DNA of 64,000 bases from DATMER01 sp031390755 (lineage in GTDB: Bacteria; Acidobacteriota; Thermoanaerobaculia; Multivoradales; UBA5704), in NCBI GenBank assembly GCA_031390755.1, contig JANMTS010000135.1:1-64000 (forward strand), read 5' to 3'. A model generated the notes under the pieces. It was not told where the DNA came from, made no database searches, and saw nothing but the letters and a program-made list of their open reading frames with translations. Shown piece after piece: positions 40,871 to 51,082 of the stretch (its first letter is position 1; each line of letters opens with the position of its first letter). The position numbers and the translations under genes were made by a program.

Positions 40871-41436
40871 GGCTGCCTGTCGAAGCGCTCGATGCGCTCC
40901 TGGATCTCGCCGACGATCTTCCGGACCGACTCCAGATCGGTGGCGCTCAGATGCGGTTGAAGCTTTTCGAACAGCGGCTCCAAAGCCGGACGGTAGCCGT
41001 GCATGAGCGTCGAGAGGTCGCCTTCATAGAGGGCCACGCGGGCGAAGTTGCCCTGGCGGTAGAGCGACGGCAGCGCGTAGAGCTTGAGGAGCAGCAGCCC
41101 CTCGACCGTGGCGCAGGGGATCTCCTGCTCCACGAATCGCTGGGTGGTCGCGTGATGCCGGCGAACCTCCTCGAACAGCGGATTGGTCGTGAGCCGGAGA
41201 TCGACCCGGAGACCGTTGAAGCTGGCGCGGGCGAAATCGTTGTCCTTCGCTTCCAGATGAAGCTCGGGAAGTGCCTCCAGGGACGACACCGCCATGATGA
41301 GGTCGATGTCCTCGGTGTTGCGCCCCTCCACGTACTTGAGCAGCGCAATGCCGCCGACGAGCAGGTAGTCGATCCGCCGCTCCCGGAGCAGGGTGAAGAG
41401 GCGGCTTACCGCCTCCATCAGTCCGTCGCCGTCCAT
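40867..41436 (-). CDS. Nucleotidyltransferase-like protein, AbiEii-type
   Basis: This 189-residue protein has a minimal nucleotidyltransferase core: YLLVGGIALLKY followed by TEDIDLIM, the GG...D-x-D arrangement, and VDLRLT for the third acidic residue. This fits the AbiEii/DUF-type group, members of which act as toxins or in unknown modification. No AbiEi-like antitoxin is adjacent. The ATG at 41436 has GGGAGG upstream; the frame stays open to 41634 but that includes promoter sequence of the divergent operon. Confidence 0.7.
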   Translation of the reverse strand: MDGDGLMEAVSRLFTLLRERRIDYLLVGGIALLKYVEGRNTEDIDLIMAVSSLEALPELHLEAKDNDFARASFNGLRVDLRLTTNPLFEEVRRHHATTQRFVEQEIPCATVEGLLLLKLYALPSLYRQGNFARVALYEGDLSTLMHGYRPALEPLFEKLQPHLSATDLESVRKIVGEIQERIERFDRQP

Positions 41437-41642
41437 CTCACCTCCCCGCGCGGGGCCGAAGTTGAAGAGAACCGCGTTGCGGACGATCTTGCCGATATGG
41501 ACCTCCCGGGTCTCCGCGCCTCTCATGCTCCCGATTCTATCGCGGATAGGCACCGTCCGTTTCCGGACACCCCGCCCGCCACCGGACAGGAGGTGATCCC
41601 CTCTGAAGCCAAGAATCCGTTTAGAAACAGTCACTTGGCACG

Positions 41643-41658
41643 TGGCACGGACCGTGCT
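41643..41658 (+). promoter_or_regulatory. Sigma-54 (-24/-12) promoter of the efflux operon
   Basis: TGGCAC-N5-GTGCT has the GG and GC doublets at the exact 12-base spacing of sigma-54 promoters, differing from consensus at one -12 base. It lies 33 bases before the adaptor ATG. The same operon encodes a sigma-54 activator and its kinase, which supports the call. The rest of 41437-41690 holds no gene but contains repeated CCGGACA words (41559-41590) that could be activator sites. Confidence 0.75.
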
Positions 41659-41690
41659 TTCTCAGGTCTTCGACCGAGGGAGAAACAAGC

Positions 41691-42953
41691 ATGGATCGTG
41701 AGCTGGAAGTCAGCGTTCAACGCCGCCGGATCGGACGCCGGGTGGCTTGGGGGATTGGAGGGCTGGGGCTGGTTGCGGCCGTCCTCCTGCTGCTGCCGGG
41801 GTGGCTGCGGCCGTCGATCGATCGGGACCGGATCCGGACGGGCCGGGTGGATCGGGGACCGGTCGAGGGGGTCGTGGAGGCTTCCGGGACGGTCATCCCC
41901 GCGTTCGAGAGCGTGATGTCGAGCCCGGTGGAGGCCCGGATCGAAAGGATTTTCAAGCGGCCGGGCGAGGCGGTCAAGGCGGGCGAGGAGATCCTCCGGC
42001 TCGACACCTCCGCGTCCCGCCTGGCGCTCGAAACGATCGAGGACAACCTGGCCCGCAAGATCAACGAGCAGGAGCAGGTCCGGCTCGGACTGGAGAAGAG
42101 CCTCAACGATCTGCGCGGCAGCATCGAGACCGGCCGCCTCGACTCCGAGGCGGCTGAATACAGGGCGGATCAAAACCGCAAGCTCCGGGTCGACGGCCTG
42201 GTCTCCGAGCAGACGCTCAAGGCGTCCGAGACCGAGGCGAAGAAGGCGCGCATCGCGCTCAGCCAGCTCGAAGCCGCGGTCGACGGCGAGCAGCGGACGG
42301 CCCGCGCCCGGCTCGCCGGTCTCAATCTCGATCTCGACACCCTGCGCCGCGAGCAGGACCAGGCGCGGCGGCAGCTCGATCTCGCGACCACGCGCTCGGA
42401 CCGCGCCGGCATCCTGACCTGGGTCGTCCCCCAGGAGGGCGCGACCGTCCGCACCGGCGAGGTCATCGCCCGCATCGCCGATCTCGATTCCTACCGCGTC
42501 GAGGCCACGGTGTCCGATGTCCATTCCTCCCGCCTCGCGGCCGGTCTTCCGGTCAAGGTGATGGTCGACGGCCAGCCGCTGACTGGGCGGGTTGCGAATG
42601 TCTACCCGACGATCGAAAGCGGAGTGGTGAAGTTCGCGGTCGACCTCGACGACGCCCGCACCGCGTCCAATACCGGGCTGCGCAACAACCTGCGCGTGGA
42701 TGTCCTCGTGATCACCGCCTCGCGGCCGTCGACCCTGCGGGTTCCGAAAGGGCCGTTCTCGCGCGGCGGCGAGGTCGAGCCCGTGTTCGTGATCCAGGGG
42801 CGCGGCGGCAATCTCGCGGTGCGCCGCAGCGTCCGCTTCGGCGCTTCCGGCTACGACCGCGTCGAGGTGCTCGACGGCCTCGCGGAGGGCGAGGAAGTGA
42901 TTCTTTCCGACATGTCCGACTACATCCACCTCGCCCAGGTGGACCTTCAATAA
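41691..42953 (+). CDS. Periplasmic adaptor subunit of an ABC efflux system, HlyD/MacA family
   Basis: This 420-residue membrane-fusion protein has an N-terminal membrane anchor (about 17-37), a beta-barrel and lipoyl-like half (EASGTVIPAFESVMSSPVEARIERIFKRPGEAVKAGE), and a long coiled-coil hairpin at about 110-230. The returning lipoyl part is ILTWVVPQEGATVRTGEVIARIADL. It would bridge the inner-membrane FtsX-like permeases to an outer-membrane channel, which is not encoded here. First gene of the operon, 18 bases before the ATPase, under the sigma-54-type promoter. Confidence 0.92.
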   Translation: MDRELEVSVQRRRIGRRVAWGIGGLGLVAAVLLLLPGWLRPSIDRDRIRTGRVDRGPVEGVVEASGTVIPAFESVMSSPVEARIERIFKRPGEAVKAGEEILRLDTSASRLALETIEDNLARKINEQEQVRLGLEKSLNDLRGSIETGRLDSEAAEYRADQNRKLRVDGLVSEQTLKASETEAKKARIALSQLEAAVDGEQRTARARLAGLNLDLDTLRREQDQARRQLDLATTRSDRAGILTWVVPQEGATVRTGEVIARIADLDSYRVEATVSDVHSSRLAAGLPVKVMVDGQPLTGRVANVYPTIESGVVKFAVDLDDARTASNTGLRNNLRVDVLVITASRPSTLRVPKGPFSRGGEVEPVFVIQGRGGNLAVRRSVRFGASGYDRVEVLDGLAEGEEVILSDMSDYIHLAQVDLQ

Positions 42954-42971
42954 TCTGAGAGGAACCGAGCC

Positions 42972-43636
<665 letters not shown>

Positions 43637-43637
<1 letters not shown>

Positions 43638-44890
43638 TGATCAAGAACTATCTGAAGGTCGCCCTGAAGGTTCTGGCGCGGCGAAAGTTCTTCACCTTCA
43701 TCAGCCTGTTCGGCATCAGCCTCACGCTGCTCGTGCTCCTCGTGGCCGCGGCCATCTTCGACCAGGTGCTCGCGCGGCAGGCTCCGGAGACCCGCAGCGA
43801 CCGGACGCTGGGTGTCTATCAACTGCTGATGAGGGGCCCCGACAACACGCAGAATTCCGAGCCCGGGTACGGGTTTCTGAATGCCTATGTCCGCCCGCTG
43901 TCGGCGCTGCCGGGCGTGGAAAGGGTTTCGATCGTCTCGTCGAACCGGATCGGCGTCTCCTATCTGGGAGGCAGCAAGATCGAGTCGCGGATCCGGCGCA
44001 CGGACGGCGAGTTCTGGCGCATCCTGGATTTCGACTATCTGGAGGGCGGTCCGTTCACGGCGGAGGACGAGGCCGGCGCCCGGTTCGTCGCGGTCATCAG
44101 CGAGACCACGCGCGGTCGGTTCTTTGGAGACCAGCCGGCGTTGGGCAAGACGATCGAGGTGGACGGTCAGCGGTTCCGCGTCGCGGGCGTGGTGCCCGAC
44201 GTGCCGACGCTCCGGTTCTCGTCCTCGGCGGACATCTGGGTTCCGCTCAGCACCGCCAAGTCGAACCTTTACAGGAACCAGTGGATGGGCGGCTACATTG
44301 CGCTGATCCTCGGCCGCAGCACCGCCGATCTGCCGGCGATCAAAAAGGAATACAGCGCCCGGCTTCGCGAGGCCGAAGGCCATCTCCCCGATCCCAAGAC
44401 CTACAAGACGCTGGAGTCGGGCGCCGACACGCTGTTCGAGGCCTGCGTCCGGAACTTCAGCCCCGGCATCGAGCCGCTCGACTCCGGCCGCGTCAAGGCC
44501 GGTCTGTTTCTCCTGATGCTGCTGTTCATGCTCCTGCCGACCCTCAACCTCGTGAACATCAACCTGAGCCGCATCCTCGACCGGGCCTCGGAGATCGGCG
44601 TGCGCAAGGCCTTCGGCGCCTCGTCGCGCACGCTCGTGGGCCAGTTCGTCGTCGAAAACCTCGTGCTCACGCTGCTCGGGGCGGCGATCGGTCTGCTGCT
44701 TGCGGTTCCCGTGCTCTCCGCGATCAACGCGAGCGGTCTGATTCCGTATGCCCGGCTCGCGGTGAGCTTCCGGGTGTTCCTCGCCGGGCTGGGCATGGCC
44801 GTCTTCTTCGGCTTCCTGTCAGGGGTCTACCCGGCCTGGCGGATGTCGAAGCTTCACCCTGTGCAGGCTCTCCGCGGGAGGTCGGTATGA
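43637..44890 (+). CDS. FtsX/MacB-like ABC permease, first copy
   Basis: This 417-residue permease has the MacB fold: an N-terminal membrane helix (about 17-40), a large periplasmic domain (about 45-280) and three C-terminal helices. FtsX signatures include RASEIGVRKAFGASSRTLVGQFVVENLVL and PAWRMSKLHPVQALRGR. The ATG at 43637 shares one base with the ATPase stop; a GTG three bases earlier gives a 4-base overlap instead. It is followed by a second, related permease, so the transporter is probably a heterodimer. Confidence 0.92.
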
Positions 44891-46092
44891 TCCGTCACCT
44901 GTTCAAGCTCGTCTGGAACCGCAAGCGCACCAACGGGCTCATCATTCTGGAAATCTTTTTTTCCTTCCTGGTCGTGTTCGTGGTCGGCACCCTGGGGATC
45001 TTTCTCTGGGACAACTACCGCCAGCCGCTGGGATACTCCTGGCAGAACGTGTGGCAGATCTCGGTGGAGTCTGGCCGCAGCGACCAGCAGGAGAACGACG
45101 CCATGGTGATCGCCCGGATGAAGACGTTCGAACGGCTGATCCGGGAGATCGAAGCGCTGGAGCCCGTCGACTCCGCGGCGGCGGCCATGATCAGTCCCTA
45201 CGACCGGGGCGGCTGGACCAGCAATGTCAACGTCGGCGGCCGGCGGGTCGAGATGGAGGCGAGCGCCGCCACCACGCACTTCGCGGAGGTGATGGGCATG
45301 GAGATGGCGGCCGGCCGCTGGTTCTAGGACGCGGACCACGCGCTCGCCTGGGATCCGGTCGTGATCGATCAGGATCTCGCGCGCGCCGTGTACGGCGACA
45401 AGGATCCGGTCGGGCTCGCGTTCGGGGAGCCGGCGCCGGAGGAGACGCCGCAGCGCGTGATCGGCGTGGTGCGCGAGTTCCGCAAGACCGGCGAGCTTTC
45501 GCCCCAGTCGAGCTTCCTGTTTCACTTCATGCGGCTCGACAAGGCCTCCTGGCGCCAGCCGAGCGCGATCCTCGTGAAGGTGAAGCCGGGCACGCCGGCC
45601 GTCTTCGAGGAGAAGCTCACCGCGCTCCTCCAGGGCGTCGCGCCCGACTGGTCGTTCCGGATCAAGCCGCTCTCCGAGGTCCGGCGCTCCAACTTCCAGG
45701 AGTTTCTGACGCCGCTCGCGGTCGGCGGGATCGTGTCCTTCTTCCTGCTTCTCATGGTGGGGCTCGGACTGCTCGGGGTGCTGTGGCAGAATCTGCTCCA
45801 GCGGACCCGGGAGCTGGGGCTGCGGCGGGCCACGGGCGCGTCGCGGTCGGCCATCCACCGCCAGGTGCTGCTGGAGCAGGCCATCCTGACGAGCTTCGGG
45901 GTGCTTCTGGGAGCGGTGCTCGTGATCCAGGTCCCGATCCTCGACCTGGTCGGCTTCATCCGGCCCCAGGTGTTCCTGGCCGGTCTGTTCTTCGCCATGG
46001 GGGTCATCTATCTGCTCTCCGCGCTCTGCGCCTTCTATCCCAGCACCCTGGCGAGCCGGGTCCATCCGGCCGAGGCGCTGCGCTACGAGTAG
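44887..46092 (+). pseudogene. FtsX/MacB-like ABC permease, second copy, with in-frame TAG
   Basis: The frame encodes a full-length second permease (402 codons including one stop). An N-terminal helix (LIILEIFFSFLVVFVVGTLG) is followed by a periplasmic domain and C-terminal helices with TRELGLRRATGASRSAIHRQVLLEQ and HPAEALRYE. At codon 147 (45325-45327) a TAG interrupts it, directly after AAGRWF, and the same frame continues DADHALAWDPVVIDQDL as in relatives. No frameshift is present. Explanations: recent nonsense mutation, sequencing error, or stop readthrough. The flanking genes look intact. Start overlaps the first permease (ATGA). Confidence 0.85.
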
Positions 46093-46112
46093 CCGAGAAA
46101 AATGAGCCGAGA

Positions 46113-47497
<1,385 letters not shown>

Positions 47498-47501
<4 letters not shown>

Positions 47502-48832
47502 AGCGTTTCAGCCTCCGGACCAAGATCGTCCTCTATCTGGTCCTCATTCACCTCGTCCTCGGCGCCATCTCGGTCTTTGCCCTCAAGGACAACCGCTGGC
47601 TGCTTCTCGGAGTCGAGGCGCTGTTCGTCCTCTCCATTGCGCTGGGCTGGATGCTCGTGCGGTCCTTCTTCGTGCCGCTCGACCTGATCCGCACCGGCGC
47701 GGAGCTGATGAGCGAGCGCGACTTCACCTCCCGGTTCCGGGAGGTCGGGCAGCCGGAGATGGACGCCCTCATCCGCATCTACAACGAGATGACCGAGCGG
47801 CTGCGGGACGAGCGGCTGCGCCTCGAAGAGCGGAATCATTTCCTGGACCGCCTCCTCGCCGCGTCGCCCGCCGGCATCCTGACGCTCGACTTCGACGGCC
47901 GCGTGAGCTCGCTCAACCGGAGCGCCCGGGCGCTTCTCCAGCTGCCCAAGGTGGAGGACGGCGAGCTGGCGGGCGAAGCGCTGACCGGACTGGGGCCGCT
48001 CGGCGAGGCGCTCGCCGCCGTGCCGCTCGGCGAATCGCGGGTGATCGCGGACGGCCCGCGCCGGCTCAAAGTCGCGCGCGCTGAATTCTTCGACCGCGGC
48101 TTCGCCCGAAGCTTCCTGCTGATCGAGGAGCTGACCGAGGAGCTGCGGGAGTCCGAGAAGGCCGCCTACGGCAAGCTGATCCGCATGATGTCCCACGAGG
48201 TCAACAACTCGGTCGGACCGGTCTCCTCGCTCCTCGACTCCTTCCGCGGCTACGGCTCGGCCCTGGGAGACGAGGACCGCCACGATTTCGAGGGCGGCAT
48301 CGACGTGGCCGTGGCAAGAATGCAGCGCCTGAGCGCCTTCATGAACGGCTTCGCCGAGGTCGTCCGCCTCCCCGAGCCGGACCGCCGCCCCTGCGATCTC
48401 CGCCAGCTCCTCGACGAGATCCTCTTCCTCCTGAGGCCCGAGCTGGAACGGCGGCAAATCCGGGCGGAGTGGGAGACTTCGGACGCGGTTCCTCCTCTGG
48501 ACCTGGACCGCAACCAGATCGAGCAGGTGCTCGTGAACGTCCTCAAGAACGCCATGGAATCGATCGGGTCGAGCGAGGAGGCAGGCCGCATCGGCCTGCG
48601 TCTCACCCTGGAGGAGGGGAGACCGGTCCTGGCGATCAACGACACCGGCCCCGGCATCCCCGAGGACATCCGCCCGCTCCTCTTCACCCCGTTCTTCAGC
48701 ACCAAGCGCGACGGCCGCGGCCTGGGCCTGACGTTGGTGCGGGAAATCCTGACCGCCCACGGCGCCCGCTTCGGGCTGGAGAACCGGGAGGGAGGGGGGG
48801 CCGAGCTGCGGATCGGGTTTGAAAAGCTCTGA
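47498..48832 (+). CDS. Sensor histidine kinase, NtrY-like
   Basis: This 444-residue kinase has two N-terminal membrane helices (about 10-29 and 36-56) with almost no periplasmic loop, a HAMP region, a PAS-like domain (about 115-200), and a transmitter with phospho-acceptor His233 in MSHEVNNS. N box NVLKNAMESI, GPGIPEDIRP and GRGLGLTLVREI follow. The short periplasmic part suggests it senses the membrane itself or an internal signal. A GTG start overlaps the regulator stop; it is last in the operon, followed by a hairpin. Confidence 0.93.
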
Positions 48833-48874
48833 GGGTGTCGAGAGTCCTGCAGCCCTCGCCCAGAGTCTGGATTC

Positions 48875-48897
48875 CCCCTCTCCCCCTGGGAGAGGGG
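48875..48897. terminator. Terminator-like hairpin after the efflux operon
   Basis: CCCCTCTCCC (48875-48884) pairs with GGGAGAGGGG (48888-48897) across a 3-base loop, 43 bases after the kinase stop. There is no T-run. The same palindrome type occurs at 37828. Confidence 0.6.
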
Positions 48898-48982
48898 TAG
48901 GGGGTGAGGATTCGAAGCGTCAACCGCCCCATTGCCGGGTTCCGGGGCCGGACCGCTATACTTCATCGTTTGAGACCCTGGC

Positions 48983-51031
48983 ATGGATGAAGAGCTTTCA
49001 TGGGCGCTGCCCGACGCACTTGACGACACGCACATCGGAGCGCCGGCTCACGTCCGCCTCGGATCGCCTCCGGCGACCCGGGACGAGATCCTGGCGCAGG
49101 TGGGCCTGGCCCGTCTTGCCGTCTATGACCTGGTGCGGACCGCGGTCGACGAGTTCGAGCGGGTTGCGCCTTGGCGCGTCCTCTACTATCCGCCCCAGGA
49201 CCAGGCCGCCTTCGTCACGATCCTGACGGCGCTGATCGAGCTGATCGAGGGCATCCCGAAGCGGGTGGCCGCGACGCTCACCAAGCTCCCGAAGGGGGCG
49301 CCGTCGTCCGACGACGAGCCGACCCGCGAGGACATCCGCTTCATGTTCAGCGGCATCCACCACATGGTGGCGCACGAGCTGAGGCGGCTTCAGACCACGC
49401 TCGGGCCGGTCCAGGAGCGCGGCTCCGCCACGGCCGACGAGCGCCAGCTCCTCTGCGAGCTGAGCGCCGACCTCAAGGGCAAGTACGCCAGCTCCATGAT
49501 GGGCGCCGCCGCCAGCCTCATCGCCCAGGGGCTCTGGAACGGCGTCGAGGTCGAGCCCATCCTCTTCCCCGAGAAGGCGGAGGAGTTCCGCAACACGCGC
49601 GAGCTGGTCGACCTGCTGCGCGAGGTCAGCGACTCGATCCGGCAGCTTCCCGAGCAGCTCCACTTCAAGGAGCTCGTGGAGGGCTGGGAACAGGGCAGCC
49701 GCGCCGACCAGTACGCCCTGGCCGATCTCCCCAGCCTGCGGGGCAAGATCGCCAAGCTGCTCAAGGAGCGCACCCGGCGCGCGCTCTACTCCGGCGACTA
49801 CCACCAGATCAGCCGCCGCGAGGTTCTCCTGAGCGAGCGGATCAACGAGATGGAGAACCTCCATCAGCGGACGTGGTCCACGGACCACGGCAACGAGGAT
49901 CTCGCGCCGACGCTCTCTCGCCTGATTCAGCTCACACTGGAGATGGCCGCGATCCTCGACGTGACCATCCTCAAGGCGCTGATCGGGGAGAAGAAGGTCG
50001 AAGGGCTGCGGGCGCGGGTGACGATGGCGAAGACCCGGCCGGTGTCGTCGGCCTCGACGCCCGGCGTCGGGCTGGACTCGCTGCTGCCGCTGCTGCGCGA
50101 GGACGACCTGCGGATCTTCCTGGATCTGCTGCTCGGCGCGGTGATGCGGCGGGCATCGCTGACCGTGACCATGCGGGGAGAGATGGAGCAGGCGTCGCCC
50201 TTTCTTCACGCGCCGACATCGCAGACGCCCGTGCCGGCTTCTCCGATACCGCCGCCGATGCCGCCAGTCACCGCGCCGGTGGCTCCCGCTCCGGCCGCGC
50301 CCGTCGTCCCGGTCCCTCCCTCGACCCAGGTCGCGCCTCCCGGAGGTTTGCTTCCCGATGTCGACGAGTGGGCGCTGCCGCCGCCCAAGGCGGCCAGGGA
50401 CTGGACCAACGAGGTCGTCTCCCCGCCTCCGCCGAGCCCTCTGCCGTCCAGGCCGGCGAGCCCCGCCGCGCCGTCGTGGAAGCCCGAGCCGTCGGCGCCG
50501 CTCCCCGAGCCCACGGTCGAGACCTGGACGCCGTCCATCTCTCCCACGCTCGACTGGCTGCAGAACGAGCCCGATCCCGCGCCGGCCCCGCCGTCGCCGT
50601 CGTCGCCGACACCGTCGCCGTTTTCTGCGCCGTCGCTGTCCGTGGAGCCGGGGATGCGGTCGAACCTGCGGCCGTCGCTCAAGACCGTGTCCGATGTCCT
50701 GAACGATCTGCTGGCGGCGACGAACACCAGCCTGAGCTCGTTCAAGATGACGCAGCGGCTGCTCAGCAAGCACGCCCGGATCCCCGCGGCGATGCTCCAG
50801 TCCACGCATCCGTACCTCCAGGAGGTCCAGGAGCGGCTGGTGCCCGTGCTGCGCCAGATCACGCCGTTCCACGGCATCACGGACGAAGCGGTGAAGAAGC
50901 TGGAGACCTACTGCCGCGACCTTCGCCGCGCCGACCTCTCGCCGTCGCAGCTCAAGGACGACATCCCCAAGAAGATGGAGCGGCTGCTCCTGTTCCTGGG
51001 AGCCTTGCGCTCCGCCGTGCCCAACCTGTGA
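48983..51031 (+). CDS. Large uncharacterised protein, helical ends with Pro-rich linker
   Basis: I do not recognise this 682-residue protein. Residues 1-395 are mostly helical and charged, without signal peptide, membrane segment or enzyme motif; phrases such as FMFSGIHHMVAHELRRLQTTLG and RREVLLSERINEMENLHQRTWST stand out. Residues about 400-560 are a low-complexity Pro/Ala/Ser linker. The last 120 residues form a second helical domain (TVSDVLNDLLAATNTSLSSFKMTQRLLSKHA). It is monocistronic between a terminator-like hairpin and leuS, and may be a cytosolic scaffold. The ATG at 48983 has only a weak ribosome site. Confidence 0.7.
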   Translation: MDEELSWALPDALDDTHIGAPAHVRLGSPPATRDEILAQVGLARLAVYDLVRTAVDEFERVAPWRVLYYPPQDQAAFVTILTALIELIEGIPKRVAATLTKLPKGAPSSDDEPTREDIRFMFSGIHHMVAHELRRLQTTLGPVQERGSATADERQLLCELSADLKGKYASSMMGAAASLIAQGLWNGVEVEPILFPEKAEEFRNTRELVDLLREVSDSIRQLPEQLHFKELVEGWEQGSRADQYALADLPSLRGKIAKLLKERTRRALYSGDYHQISRREVLLSERINEMENLHQRTWSTDHGNEDLAPTLSRLIQLTLEMAAILDVTILKALIGEKKVEGLRARVTMAKTRPVSSASTPGVGLDSLLPLLREDDLRIFLDLLLGAVMRRASLTVTMRGEMEQASPFLHAPTSQTPVPASPIPPPMPPVTAPVAPAPAAPVVPVPPSTQVAPPGGLLPDVDEWALPPPKAARDWTNEVVSPPPPSPLPSRPASPAAPSWKPEPSAPLPEPTVETWTPSISPTLDWLQNEPDPAPAPPSPSSPTPSPFSAPSLSVEPGMRSNLRPSLKTVSDVLNDLLAATNTSLSSFKMTQRLLSKHARIPAAMLQSTHPYLQEVQERLVPVLRQITPFHGITDEAVKKLETYCRDLRRADLSPSQLKDDIPKKMERLLLFLGALRSAVPNL

Positions 51032-51082
51032 TCACACTTCACAACCGGGCCCTCGGGGCCTGACCGAACAGGAGTCGATGGA

